DNA of 64,000 bases from Apodemus sylvaticus. Its lineage: Eukaryota > Chordata > Mammalia > Rodentia > Muridae. Positions within the stretch are counted from its first letter, which is position 1. Every line of letters begins with the position of its first letter. The stretch spans positions 84,412,013-84,476,012 of the forward strand of contig NC_067473.1 in the NCBI RefSeq assembly GCF_947179515.1, given 5' to 3'. Below, piece by piece: positions 47,880 through 61,139 of this stretch. The notes under the pieces were generated by a model. That model searched no databases. It was given only the letters and a program-made list of their open reading frames with translations, and was not told where the DNA came from. The position numbers and the translations under genes were made by a program.

Positions 47880-50450
47880 AAGAAGGGCTTAAGGGTGGAT
47901 GCAAGAATCCTCATGGGAAGCGGGAATAGAAAGTCAGGCTCTTAATACGAAGTATCTACAAGACTTCAAGAACTCAGAAGAGCTTTGGCTGAGACTCAGG
48001 CTGTAGGAGGTAGACTGGAGAGACAGATCAGCTACAGGTGACTTCCCAAGAAGAGTGCTACAAATACTGAGAAAAGCCTGTTCTTCTGAACTATGGAGGC
48101 ATGTGAGGACAGTGGCACAATTTACAACTCCTCAGTCCTTTGGTGTCCTGACAGATTTCATCCATTTTTCATCTTGGGATGCCGAAGAATATGCTAAAAA
48201 TAGTATTCTTGGTATGAGGAGAAGGCCAACCTGGGGAATAAGTTCCCTGCACTAAATGGAATAAGAGAGTCTTCACGGGGGCAAACCTTCCTCGAGAAAG
48301 GAAGGTTTCTTCACACCTTTGTACGCATTCAACAGCATTTACTATAAAAGCCAGAAAAGGAAAAATGTTAACATCCCATTTCAGCAAATGAGTGTTCTGT
48401 CACTGTCTGCAAGTCACCCATTTCTGCATGGAAGATCAGGAGCTGGTGAATGTCCCCCAGAGAAGTGCAAGAGGATGAACCAGTCGTGAGGGGAGTTCAT
48501 GCTGTGCCACATTATGGGGTGCCTTACAGGCCCTGATGCCTGATGTAAGGGGCACACATGGATGTGCCTTTTCTTCTTTGATTCTTGGGATAGAGAATGT
48601 AAGTTACATAAAGAGAGGAAAATAAAAGAAATGCAGAAAGGATGGGCACCCAAATTCAAGATGCTTCTCTTGCTTCAGCTGGAGCCATTAACTTGCCAAA
48701 GAAAAAGGTTAGTGACTTAAGCTGAGCCTATCTCCCTGGAGAGTAACCACGAAGCTAGTCAGAGAGCTGAGGTCTGGAAGAACTGCTACAGGAAGACCCA
48801 AACAGCTGAGAGAAACAGCTTGTTTCGAAGCTCAAGTATCAAAGTCTTCTTCAAGAAAGAAAAAAATAGCACTTGCTTTTCAGGAAATGTTTCAGTTGGC
48901 CACCGAGAAGAGGGCTAAGGAGTGGCAGGATTAGAAAGAAAACAGTTTACATGGAGACCTGGAAAATGCTTCTGTGTGGAGGAAGCCAGGCTCTAATAGA
49001 AAGAAGAGCAGAGGAGGAGGAGCTTAGCCAGGCTGTGGAAAACACTAGCGCGTGACACCATAAATACATGCTATGGACATGAAACCCAGTGGCCAGCCTC
49101 TGTGCTGATGCCTCCTCTACACACCACGACCCTGCCTTGCTGAAGGAAGACACTGCTTACCAAAGCCAGATGCTATACCACACATGCAGAGAACCCTTTC
49201 TAGAGACTCCTTGCCCCCTGACAGCTGGGGATGGAAATTTGCTAAAAATCGTTTCCCTACATTTTTGAACTTAATAATGAGACTCAAGATATTTGGGCCT
49301 CAACCAGACCGACTTCTTGTAGTTATTTTTTTTCTTTAAACATCAGTTGTTTGTTTAAAGTTGGTCTTAACTCTGAGTAGAACTTCGAGCCTTTGTGTCA
49401 GTGTGTACAATGTTCTACATCGCCACCTTCCCTCCTCCCTTGTGTGCATGTGTTTTCAGCAGAAAATGAAGGTACTTAAATCCTGGAAAAGCAAGCAAAC
49501 AAACAAAAACACACAAGGGATGCATTAAGAGTGTTTAAAAATAAATTCTTTGAGACAACTTACATAATTGTTCCCCAGCTTTCTGGGAAAAATCCCCAGT
49601 TTTGCCAGACGGAACCTCAGTCAGTGAGCACTGCCAATAACTAAGTGCTTCAAGCACATTTCTCTTGGAACAACCCTTCTTGGGCCTGACTCTCCACATC
49701 TCCCCTGCGTCCAGACAATTCTGTGCTCACAGATAAAGAATGGCTCTTCCCAGCAGCGGCTGCACACCTGAGACCACTGCTTCAACATCCCAGGGACCTT
49801 TCACTCTGTTAAATGCTATTTCTGCCAGGAGAAGCAGCCTGGGTATGGCTTCCACACTGTTAAGTGCAATATGGTACCTGGTAGGCTGGCTCTGTGCCCA
49901 CATAGATCAATACTGCATGTATCTGAGTTGTGAGATGCTGACAAAAAGCATACACTCTCAGGGCCAGTGTGCTGCCTGGCAAAATTTAGCACAAAGTAGA
50001 GTGTTTTGTTCTGAAAGAGCCCAATCAATGAAACTAAAAATGTATTTTAAAGGAAAATAAGGGGAAGTAATTGTTACTCGTGTTACCAAGGATACTTCAC
50101 ATGAAGAGAAATCATAGTATCAGTCTTTAAAGTGTCAAAATCTCTAGTTCATTTTAAATGATTCGATTTTTAAAATCTCTCCTTTATATCATCAGAAAAT
50201 TGAACCCAGAGTATTAAATAGTGGCATATGTGGCCTTTGAGGGCTAGTTATGTATGAAGTATTTATAATTCACAATGATCATGTTTTTTAATTGAATATT
50301 AAAAAGTAAATATGTAATGCAGAAAACTTCAGATGATTAAAAAAGAAACTGGGCTTATAAATTAAGAGTTAAAAAACTACTATCTACTCATCTAGGCATT
50401 AATATTAGTTCATTATTAAAATGTAGTAGGCATTTTACTCTATATACCAA
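47880..50450. other. Repeat-poor single-copy block
   Basis: About 2.6 kb with no recognised interspersed or simple repeat, between two L1 clusters. Open frames at 48873-49055 and 49740-50060 lack exon signals. Confidence 0.5.
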
Positions 50451-51072
50451 CATCAGATATTTATACCTTTTTAAAAAATTGTATATTTTATTTGTTTATT
50501 TACATTACAAATGTTATCTCCTTTCCTGATGTTCCCCCAGAAAACCTCTATCCCATCCCCCCTCCTCCTGCTTCTATGAGGGTGTGCCCCCACCCACTCA
50601 CTCCTACCTCTGCAGCCTCGAATTCCCCTACAATGGAGCATTGAACAGACCAAGGGCCTCTTCTCCCATTGATGACACGGACAAAGTTACATATACAACT
50701 GGAGCCATGGGACCGTCCATGTGTACTCCTTCGTTGGTGGTTTAGACCCTGGGAGCTCTGGTTGTAGTTCTTTCTATGGGGTTACAAACCCCTTCAGATT
50801 CTTCTGTTCTTTCTCTCACTCCTCCACTGGGGACCTCGTGATCAGTTCAATGGCTACAAGCATCCACCTCTGTATATGCCAGGATCTGGCAGAGCCTCTC
50901 AGGAGACAGCTATATCAGGCTCCTGTCAGCATGCACTTATTGGCAACCACAATAGTGTTTGTGTTTGGTGGCTGTATATGTGATGGATCCCTAGGTGGGG
51001 CAGTCTCTGGATGACCTTTCCTTCAGTCTCTGCTCTGTACTTTGTTTCTGTATTTGCTCACGTAAGTATTTT

Positions 51073-51308
51073 TTTTTATTCGATATATTTTTTATTTACA
51101 TTTCAAATGATTTCCCCTTTTCTAGCCCCCCACTCCCCGAAAGTCCTGTAAGCCCCCTTCTCTCCCCCTGTCCTCCCACCCACCCCGTCCCACTTCCCCG
51201 TTCTGGTTTTGCTGAATACTGCTTCACTGAGTCTTTCCAGAACAAGGGGCCACTCTTCCTTTTTTCTTGTACCTCATTTGATGTGTAGATTATGTTTTGG
51301 GTATTCCA
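51073..51308 (-). mobile_element. 5'-truncated L1 nested in the L1 3' UTR
   Basis: A second L1 3' end (ttattcgatatattttttat, atttcaaatgatttcccctt, catttgatgtgtagattatg) of about 236 bp is flanked by tcacgtaagtatttt at 51058-51072 and 51309-51323, an exact 15-bp target duplication. Removing it restores the continuity of the host L1. Confidence 0.95.
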
Positions 51309-51424
51309 TCACGTAAGTATTTTGTTACTCCTTCTAAGAAGGACGGAAGCACCCACACTTTGGTCTTCCTTCTTGAGCTTCATGTGGTCTGTGAATTATA
51401 TCTTGGGTATTCCTAGCTTCTGGG

Positions 51425-54400
51425 CTAATATACACTTACCAGTGAGTGCATACCATGTATCTTCTTTTGTGATTGGGTTACCTCACTCAGAATGACATTT
51501 TCTAGTTCCATCCATTTGCTTAAGAATTTCATTAATTCATTGTTTATAATAGCTGAGTAGTACTCTATTGTGTAAATTTACCACATTTTCTGTAACCATT
51601 TCTTTGTTGAGGGACAGTTGGGTTCTTTCTAGCTTCTGGCAATTACAAAGAAGGGTGCTATGAACATAGTGGAGCATGTGTCCTTATTATATGTTGGAGT
51701 GAGCATCTTCTGGGTATATGCCCAGGAGTGGTATAGCTGGGTCCTCAAGTATTATTATGTCTAATTTTCTGAGGAACTACCAGACTGATTTCCAGAATTT
51801 TACCATCTTGCAATTCCATCAATAATGGATGAGTATTCCTTTCTCTACATCCTTGCTTGTATGTGCTGTCACCTGAGTTTTTGATCATTGCCATTCTAAC
51901 TGGCGTGAGGTGGAATCTCAGGGTTGTTTTGATTTGCATTTCCCTAATGACTAAGGATTTTGAACATTTTTTTAGGTGTTTCTCCATCATTTGAGTTTCC
52001 TCAGTGGAGAACTCTCTGTTTAGCTCTGTGCTCCATTTTTAATAGGACTATTTGATTCTCTGGAGTCTAATTTCTTGAGTGCTTTATATATATTGGGTAT
52101 TAGCCTTCTATCGGATGTAGGATTGGTAACGATCTTTTCCCAATCTGTCAGTTGCCGTTTTGTCCTATTGATGGTGTTCTTGGCCTTACCAAAGCTTTGC
52201 AATTTTATGAGGTCCTATTTGTCAATTCTTGATCTAAGAGCATAAGCCTTAGAGCAAACATAGGTATTATGTTCAGGAAAATTTCCCCTGTGCCCATGTA
52301 TTCTAGGTTCTTTCCCACTTTCTTTTCTATGAGTTTCAGTGTATCCGGTTTTATGTGGAGGTTTGTGATCCACTTGGACTTGAGCTTTGTACAGGGAAAT
52401 AAGAATGGATCAATTTGCATTCTTCTACATGGTGACCACTAGTCGAACCAGCACCATTTGTTGAAAATGCTGTCTTTTTTCCACTGGATGGTTTTAGCTT
52501 CTTTGTCAAAGACCATTGGTGTGTGGGTTCATTTCTGGATCTTTAATTCTATTCCATTGATCTTCCTGCCTGTCTCTGTACAAATACCATGCAGTTTTTT
52601 ATCACTAGTGCTCTGTAGTACAGCTTGAAGTCAGGAATGGTGGTTTCCCCCCAGAAGTTTTTATATTGTTTAGAATAGTTTTCATTATCCTGGGTTTTTT
52701 TGTTATTCCAAATGAAATTGCAAATTGCTCTTTCTAACTCAATGAAGAATTTGAGTTGAAATTTTGATGGTGATTACATTAAATCTGTAGATTGCTTTTG
52801 GTAAGATGGCCATTTTTACTATATTAATCCTGCCAATCCAAGAGCATGGGAGATCTTTCAATCTTCTTAGATCTTCTTCAGTTTCTTTCCTCAGAGACTT
52901 GAACTTCTTGCCATATAGATCTTTCACTTGTGTGGTTAGAGTCAGACCAAGGTATTTTATAGTATTTGTGACTATCGTGAAGGGTGTCGTTTCCCTAATT
53001 TCTCAGCCTGTTTTATCCTTTGAGTAGAGGAAGTCTACTGATTTGTTTGAATTAATTTTGCATCCAGCTACTTTGCTGAAGTTGTTTATCAGGTTTAGGA
53101 GTTCTCTGATGGAATTTTTGGGGTCACGTAAGTATACTACCATATCACTTGCAAATAGTGGTATTTTGACTTCTTCCTTTCTAATTTGTTTTCCTTTAAC
53201 CTCCTTTTGTTGTCTAATTGGTCTGGCTAGGACTTCTAGTACTATAATGACTAGGTAGGAAAAAAGTGGGCAGCCTTGTCTAGTACCTGATTTTAGTGTG
53301 ATTGCTTCATGTTTCCCTCCATTTATTTTGATGTTGGCTACTGGTTTGGTGTATATTGCTTTTACTACGTTTAGGTATGGGCCTTGAATCCTTATCTTTC
53401 CAAGACTTTTACCATGAAAGGGTGTTGGATTCTGTCAAATGCTTTCTCAGCATCTAATGAAATGATTATGTGTTTTTTTTCTTTGAGTTTGATTATGTAG
53501 ATGGATTTTCATATATTGAACCATTCCTGTATGACTGGGAAGAATCCTACTTGATCATAATGGATGATTGTTTTGATATGTTCTTGGATTTAGTTGCCAA
53601 GAATTTTGAGTATTTTTGCATCAATATTCATAAGGGAAATTGGTTTGAAGTTCTCTTTCTTTGTTGGGTCTTTGTGTGGTATATGTATAAGCATAATTGT
53701 GGCTTCATAGAATGAATTGGGTAGTGTGCCTTCTGTTTTTATTTTGTGGAATAGTTTGAAGAGTATTGGTATTAGGTCTTCTTTGAAGGTCTGATAGAAC
53801 TCTTCACTTAACCAATCTGGGCTTTTTTTGTTTGTTTGTTTGTTTGTTTAGAAGATTTTAATGACTGCTGCTATTTCTTTAGGGGTTATGGGACTATTTA
53901 GATCATTTATCTGATTGTGATTTAATTTTGGTACCTGGTAAATGTCTAGAAAATTGTCCATTTAATCCATATTTTCCAGTTTTGTTGATTATAGACTTTT
54001 GTAGTAGGATCTGATGATTTTTTGGATTTCCTTAGTTTCTGTTATTATATCTCCCTATTCATTTCTGATTTTATTAATTTGGATACTGTCTTAGTGTGCT
54101 CTGGTTAGTCTGGCTAAGGGTTTATTTATCTTGCTGATTTTCTCAAGAACCAGCTGCTAGTTTTTTTTTAATCTTTGTATAGTTCTTTTTGTTTCTATTT
54201 GGCTGATTTCAGCCCTGAGTTTCCTGTCTTCTACTCTTCTTGGGTGGATTTGTTTCTTTTTGTTCTAGAGCTTTCAGTTGTGCCATTAAGCTGCTAATGT
54301 ATGCTCTCTCCAGTTCCCTTTTGGAGGCACACAGAGCTAAGAGTTTTCTTCTTAGCACTCCTTTCATTGTGTCCCATAAGTTTTGGTATGATATGCATTC

Positions 54401-55252
54401 ATTTTCATTTAATTCTAAAAAGTCTTTCATTTCTTTCTTTATTTCTTCCTTGATCAAGTTATAATTCAGTAGACCATTGTTCAGTTTCCATCTTTATGTG
54501 GGCTTTCTGTTTTTTATTTGTTATTGAAGACCAGCCTTAGTCTGGTGACCTGATAGGATACATAAGAATATTTTTGTCTTCTTATATCTGTTGAGCTCTG
54601 TTTTGCAATTAATTTTATGGTAAATTTTGGAGAAGGTACCATGAGGTGCTGAGAAGATAGTATATTCTTTTGTTTTAGGATGAAATGTTTTATAGATATC
54701 TGTTAAATGCATTTGGTTCATAACTTCTGTTAGTTTCATTGTATCTGTTTAATTTCTGTTTCCATGATCTGTCCATTGCTGAGAGTGGGGTATTGAAGTC
54801 TCCCACTTTTATTGTGCAAAGTTGCAATGTGTGCTTTGAGCTTTAGTAAAGTTTCTTTTATGAATGTGGGTGCCCTTGTATTTGGAGCATATATGTTCAG
54901 AATTGAGAGTTCATCTTGGTAGATTTTTTCTTTGATGAGTATAAAGTATCATTCCATATCTTTTTTGATAACTTTTGGTTGAAAGCTGATTTTATTTGAT
55001 ATTAGAATGACTATTCCAGCTTGTTTCTTGGGACTATTTGCTTGAAATTTTTTCCCAGCCTTTTACTCTGAGGTAGTGTCTGTCTTTGTTACTGAGGTAC
55101 ATTTCCTGTATGGAGCAAAATGTTGGGTCCTGTTTATGTATTCAATCTGTTTGTCTATGTCTTTTAATTGGGGAATTGCGTCTATTGATGTTAATAGATA
55201 TTAAAGAATAGTGATTGTTGCTTCCTGTTATTTTTGTTATTAGAGGTGAAAT
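51425..55252 (-). pseudogene. L1 ORF2 (endonuclease/reverse transcriptase), decayed
   Basis: About 3.83 kb, near the family's full length (about 1280 residues). The ATG of the family start is ATT here (55252-55250). Readable fragments include KLTEVMNQMHLTDIYKTF in the endonuclease part (54.5-54.7 kb), LPCSWIGRINIVKMAILPKA after the reverse transcriptase region (52.8-52.9 kb) and REMQIKTTLRFHLTPVRMA near the C-terminus (51.9 kb). Multiple stops and frameshifts break it, and a TAG at 51427-51425 marks the end. The sense strand matches the host gene. Confidence 0.88.
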
Positions 55253-55254
55253 TA

Positions 55255-56285
55255 TGTTTTTGTGGCTTCTTGGGTTTGTTGGAAGAAGGTTGCTTTCTTG
55301 CTTTTTCTAGGCTGTATTTTCCCTCCTTGTGTTTGAATTTTCCACCTATTATTCTTTGTAGGGTTGGATTTGTGGCAATATATTGTGTAAATTTGATTTT
55401 GTCATGGAATATCTTGCTTTCTCCTTCTATGGTAATTGAGAGTTTTGCTGGGTATAGTAGCCTGTGCTGTCTTTTGTGTTCTCTTAGGGTCTGTATGACA
55501 CCTGCCTAGGATCTTCTGACTTTTAGAGTCTCTGGTGAGAAATCTGGTGTAATTCTGATAGGTCTGCCTTTATATGTTACTTGACCTTTTTCCCTTACAG
55601 CTTTTAATAGTCTTTCTTTGTTTTGTGGATTTGGTGTTTTGATTATTATGTGATGGGAGGAATTTCTTTTCTGCTCTAGTCTATTTGGGGTTCTGTAGGC
55701 TTCTTGTACATTCACAGACATCTCTTTTTTTAGGTTAGGGAAGTTTTCTTCTATAATTTTGTTGAAGATATTTACTTGCCCTTTAAGTTGGGAATTTTCA
55801 CTTTCTTCTCTATCTATTATCCTTAGGCATAGGTATTGTATAGGACACAATCTCATTGTGTCCTAGATTTCCTGGATGTTTTGGGTTACAAGTTTGTTGC
55901 ATTTTGCATTTTCTTTAACTGTTGTGACAATGTTTTCTATGGTATTTTCTGCATCTGAGGTTTTCTCTTCTATCTCTTGTATTCTGTTGGTGATGCTTGC
56001 ATCTATGTGACTCCTGATCTCTTTCCTAGGTTTTCTGTCTCCAGAGTTGTTTCCCTTTGTGATTTCTTTATTGCTTCTACTTCCATTTTTAGATCCTGGA
56101 TTGTTCTGTTCAATTCCTTCACCTGTTTGATTGTGTTTTCTTGTAATTCTTTAAGGGAGTTTTGTGTTTCCTCTTTAAAAGGAAATAATACCTGTGTTCT
56201 CCTGTATTTCTTTAATTGAGTTGTTTATGTTTTTCTTATAGTTTTCTATCATCATCATAAGAAGTGTTTTTAAATGTGAATTTTG
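55255..56285 (-). pseudogene. L1 ORF1 (RNA-binding protein), decayed
   Basis: The 55506-55856 segment reads NIFNKIIEENFPNLKKEM, VQEAYRTPNRLEQKRNSS and KGRPIRITPDFSPETLK, conserved C-terminal-half motifs of rodent L1 ORF1. Further right the coiled-coil part is readable only in pieces (MMMIENYKKNINNSIKE). It has stops and frameshifts. Boundaries are approximate. Confidence 0.82.
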
Positions 56286-56503
56286 CTTTTCCTGTGTGAT
56301 GGGGTATCCAGGACTTACTATGGTGGGAGAACTGGGTTAGGATGATGTCAAGTAACTTTGGTTTCTATTGCTTATGTTCTTGTACTTGTCTCTTGCCGTT
56401 TGGTTATTGCTAGTGCTACCTGTACTCACTGTCTCTGACTGGAGTCTGTCCCTCTTGTTATCTTGGTTGTATCAGAACTTCTCAGTGTCCAGATGTCTTT
56501 GTA

Positions 56504-56533
56504 ATCCTGAGATCCTGAGATCCTGAGATCCTG
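56504..56533 (+). repeat. (ATCCTGAG)n octamer repeat
   Basis: Three full atcctgag units plus part of a fourth, inside the L1 5' UTR. Confidence 0.9.
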
Positions 56534-56619
56534 GGTGTAAGAGCTCCTGGATGTCAAGCTGCCTCTGGAATCCTGAAATCCTGGTGTGACCAAGCTCCTG
56601 AAATCCTCTGATTCTATGA

Positions 56620-56928
56620 TCCTGGGTGCGTTAGAGCACCAGGCTGGGAGTTAAGCTTCTTCTGGGTGTTGTGGCACTTGGTGTAGAGTTAGTATCCAAG
56701 GTCTGCTCAGAGCACTGGCTCAGACTGGATGGAACCCTTACCATTGGCTGGGTTCCTTTGTCCCTGGATCCCTGGTGGTCCCAGTAACTGCTGGCCTTGG
56801 GGTGGATGTTATTGCCTACTCACCTATGATCCTGGGTATGTTAGAGTTCCTGGGAGTCCCGCTTCCTCTGGGTGTTGTGGGATTGGGTGCAGAGCTAGCA
56901 CTCAAGGGCACTGGCTCAGACTGGAAAG
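56620..56928 (-). repeat. L1 promoter monomers, two partial copies
   Basis: Two related stretches, about 56620-56732 and 56828-56928, share gatcctgggt, gttagag, cttcctctgggtgttgtgg-like, and actggctcagactgga. The offset is about 206-208 bp, which fits the length known for F-type murine L1 promoter monomers. Confidence 0.7.
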
Positions 56929-56944
56929 CAGATTTTTACACCTT

Positions 56945-59390
56945 ATACATAAAAAAAAAAACAAATAGAAGAAATTGTACCGAAAACTAATTCTCCAAAA
57001 TTCTAGTTCAGTAAGACAACTTAAAAACATAACCAACCCAATTAACACACACAAGTACCTCATAGATTTTTAGATGTCAAAGTTTAATGAAATAGATATA
57101 CAATATGGGATAAGCTCAACCTGGGTGCACATGAATGAATGCTTCCTGAAGAAGATAGCTTGAATGAGAGTCCTTTCTTTTACCTTTGCTGTGGAGCATC
57201 CATTCCTTCCCTTTCCTCTTCCCCCTCCTATTTACCTTCTTAGTGCTTAACCTTTGCATTCAAGCATTGATTTTTCTAACACACCTTACTGGTTTTTGGT
57301 CTTTCTCACCCCATGTCCAGATTGTAGAGAAATGACCTTCTTAACCATTAACTGAAAAGCTCTGATTTCTCTTCACTACCTAGGACTAAAGTCTAAGTTC
57401 TGTATCATCTCAGCAGGGCCTCATCTCTCTTGTAAGAATGTGGATCCTGTCATGATCTAACCTTTCACCATGTTTTTCTTGGACATCTCTTCCAGCTTGG
57501 CACAACTCCCCAGCCAATACTTCTCATGTGAAATCAACAATAAACCCCAGCATTCTGAGCTTCTTACAAGGGGCCATTCCGGGTCCCCATTCAGGCCCTT
57601 AACCTCCTTCATGCTTGATTAAGTCATAGTTGAAAGCCAAATGGAGTTCCTCCAAAGCAGACTATATATTTGTTGGCAGATAGCTCTAAAGCATGATGAC
57701 TGCCATTTCCTCTATGGAACATTTGTTTTATTCAACTTAAAATAAAAATTTTCCTTTTATCTTGTAGACATTATAGTTTATGTTCATTAAAGAAGCATTT
57801 AAAAATAGTCAAGATAGTAAAGGTCAAACACATGCCTACCACTTATCACATGTATTTAGACTCTATGTCTGTTGACTTAAAAAAGATCAAGTATGTTTAC
57901 AAAAGATGGCCATTGCGAATATATTTAATGCCATTAAAGTATATATTTAGGAGTGTACATGCTGGTCAATTTAAGTTATTTTGCCACCATTTCAGAAAAG
58001 ATGAAGCCATATGTACTACTTTCAAATATCATGACGTATCCCCTTGAGATTTTTGATCTTTTGCAATATCTTTCTACTATCCTAGATAGCAGTAGTTCAT
58101 GAACCCTGGCCTAAGTGCTCAGGAAAACCCGTAAGAGCTATTTTTCAAAGTGATACTAAGATGCTAGCTGCTTAGTTCATTGTGACTTGCCTAGGAATGT
58201 GCACTGTGACTTTCCAAAGGTTACAAGACGATGGATGCCACAACAGATTTAATGCAGTTGTTTTCTGTTCAATCAGCTACTAAAGAGTCTTGAAAAAATA
58301 CTAAGTAGTGTGTACTTCATTTTGAAAAAGAATATAAAAATTTTTCTTTAAAATTATTTTCATTTAAAAATAATACAAACATATATTTAAAATAATTTGT
58401 TTTCAGTTCTAATATAGCAAATGACAATACTCAGAAAAAGCGATTTGTGTTCTCAATAATGTCAACAAATAAATCAAATGATTGTCAAACAAAATTATTG
58501 TCATTTAGTAAAATATAAAATGTCATAGTTGATGTGATAATTCCATACTGCTGAACACAAATGATAGGAAGAGAATGCTAATGTTAAAATGTTGAATATA
58601 AACTAAATTAAATATATTTAATTTAACACTGTATATAGAAGAGCTTCAAGAGTCCTGGAGAAGAAGAAAGCAACTATAAGTGAGAGAAAGTGCTGATGTT
58701 TGCTGATACTAGCAGAAAACTAAGAGTCCGGTGGGGCAGAGGGTAGTTGGGTGGCTTTCTAGTACCAGGCACAGTATACCTCTGGTTGAATAGGTCTTAA
58801 GTCCAGTTAGAGAACTGTTGGTTGTCACTAAGGTATGTGTACCACTATTGCACTTGTAGGCTTACTGTGCCCTGCTGGTTGTTGATGTGGTTCATAGGCA
58901 TCATAGTTGGGTGGGACTATTGGTTGTCTTTCTCCTTTGGAAGACACATGACACCTTCTGGTATCATGAAAGCTAATTCTTCGGGAAAGGACAATGAAGT
59001 CAGTTCCAGCTCAGGGGCCTCTAGGACCTGTGTCTGAAGTGCACAGTGTCTTTAGTAACAGGAACTTTTCTTCCACCTCTGAAGGGTGACCAAGGGAAGC
59101 ATAGGCTGTATGTTCTGGGAGTCTCTTAGACAACCCTGAAAAACAACTCAAAAGAAGGATTTTTCATGTTGAGTGTAGGGGTTTGGCTAGGTCATCTCTA
59201 GCTCTCAGTAAGAACACTGTCTGCCCAAATAAGAAAGATTCATTAAAACTATATACATATATTTGTATACTAAATTATGTGCATTATAGTTTTTTGATAG
59301 TTAATAGTATAATGTCTTGTGGCCTTTTCAGCCATTCAAATTGTTATTTTTACCTACCTATCTCCCTCTCTGTATTTTAAGTCCAACAGA
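56945..59390. other. Repeat-poor AT-rich single-copy block
   Basis: About 2.4 kb between L1 clusters with no recognised interspersed repeat or exon. Confidence 0.45.
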
Positions 59391-59394
59391 GCCC

Positions 59395-60640
59395 CCCCCC
59401 CCACTGTTTCCTTTCCTCCTATCAGATCAAGTGTATCCTGCTATTCCCCTTTGCTCTCCAACTACCCTCTTCTGTATTTACCTCATTAAGGAGCCCCCTT
59501 TTCCTATTTTCCTGATCAGGATACTTAGGCCTTGCTCTCTCCATTTCTTCCTGTGCTGCCAATGGTTCTTTTTTTAGTTTCTGGTTTCTGTGGTTACTAC
59601 AGAATGTATTCACATCTGGACATTTGGAGCTAGGAGACTTCAATAAGACAGAACATTTGTCCTCTGAGTCTGGGTTACTTCATTCAATATTGCCTTTTCT
59701 ATTTCTACCCATTTACCTACAAAATTCATGATACAATTTTTTCCTTAATGGTGAATTCTCTTCTATAGTGTATATATACCACAGTTTCATTATTCATTTG
59801 TTAGTTGAAGAAACTTTAGGCTGCTTCCATTCCCTAACTATTTTGAATAGCACAACAATTAACATGCTTAAGTAAGTATCTATGGAGTATGTGAAGTCTT
59901 TTGGGCACATGCCAAGGAATATTATATCTGGGTCATATAGTAGATTTATTTTTAGCTTTCTAAGAAGTCCCCACACAGGTTTCTGTAGTACCTGAACCAT
60001 TTTGCAATCCCACCAACAGTAAACAAGGGTTCCCTTTCCCCTATATCTCCTTCAGAATTTGTTGTTAGATGACCTTTGCCATTCTGACTGGAGTAAGATA
60101 AAATCTCAAAATTGTTTTGATTTGTATTTTCCTAATTGCTAGTGATGGTGGATATTTTTTGAGATATCTCTGAGAAATTTTTTTCTTTCTTCTTTTGAGA
60201 ATTCTGTTTTGGTGCAGGCCCATTTATTTTTTAATTGAATCATTTTTAAAAACTCTTTGTGTTTTTGAGTTCATTAAATCTCTGTCAGGTGTATAGCTGG
60301 CAAACATTGTTTCCCATTATGTGGTCTTCCTTTTCACACAGTTGATTGCTTCTGTTGCTATGTAGAAGCTTTTAAGTTTCAGGAGGTTTCCCTTATCTAT
60401 TGTTGGTCTTAATTTGTAGGCAAATTAAGTCCTATTCAGGAAGTATTTTCCTATACTTACATCATGTAGGGTACTTTCCTCTAGTGGCCTCAGTGTTTTA
60501 TGTTTATGTTTTTTATCAATTTGGAATTTGTTTTGTACACAGGTGATAGATATAGGTCTTATTTAATTCTTCTACATGTGGACATTCAGTTTTACCAGAA
60601 CCATTTGTTGAAGATGTTGTCTTACTGTCTTTTCTCTAGT
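59395..60640 (-). mobile_element. Old L1 ORF2/3' region
   Basis: Reversed ORF2 tail: ctgagtctgggttacttcat, tttgcaatcccaccaacagt, gttttgatttgtattttcct, ccagaaccatttgttgaaga. Strongly diverged and full of stops. Confidence 0.82.
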
Positions 60641-60719
60641 TTTTATCTAGTTCTAGTTCATGTTGACAATGGAATATTTAACAAATATTAAATAGCTGAA
60701 GTTATGTATACTCATGTTT

Positions 60720-61130
60720 TTGTTTTCAAATTTGAGATAAAAGATAGATAACAGAAGTCTAATCGAATAGAACCAGGAAGCAAACAGGCATCATTGTTCT
60801 AATATCTAATAAAATACACTTCAAACTGAAACAAGTGAGGACACAAATCAGCATTCAGAAATGAGTAAGGAAATATACCACAACAGAAACCAAAGAAATT
60901 CATAATATTAGAAGGGAATCTTTTAATAACTGGTACTCAATAAAGCTGGAAAATCTAAAAGAAATGGATGATTTTCTAGATTCAGCCAAACCTTCACAAT
61001 TGACCCAAGAGTTCAAGAACCTAAACATATCCATGAGAAATAAAGATATTGATATAATTATAAAAAGCCTTCCTTAAAATCCAGGACCAGATAAATTCAC
61101 AATAGAATTCTACCAGACATTCAATTCTTT
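60720..61130 (+). mobile_element. L1 ORF2 fragment, opposite orientation
   Basis: Plus-strand translation gives TGIIVLISNKIHFKLK (endonuclease part), then, after a jump of several hundred codons, KEMDDFLDSAKPSQL-like and NPGPDKFTIEFYQTF (start of the reverse transcriptase region). The intervening ORF2 sequence is missing. Confidence 0.8.
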
Positions 61131-61139
61131 TACACGTGG

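Larger units (their letters stand above)
50470..56928 (-). mobile_element. Nearly full-length murine L1 (old, inactive)
   Basis: Order on the minus strand: 5' UTR with promoter monomers (about 56290-56928), ORF1 (about 55255-56285), ORF2 (55252-51425) and 3' UTR (51424-50470) ending in a T-rich tail on the plus strand. Flanks are cagatatttatacctt (50454-50469) and cagatttttacacctt (56929-56944), 14 of 16 identical, read as a decayed target duplication. Both frames have many stops, so it cannot move. It is inserted in the same orientation as Fam13a. Confidence 0.92.

Noticed and set aside
49740..50060. 106-residue plus-strand open frame in the repeat-poor block
   Set aside because: No homology recognised, and its codon content is no better than that of the opposite strand.
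51745..55856. Several 60-116 residue open frames with clear homology to L1 proteins
   Set aside because: Pieces of one decayed L1, listed as pseudogenes rather than genes.
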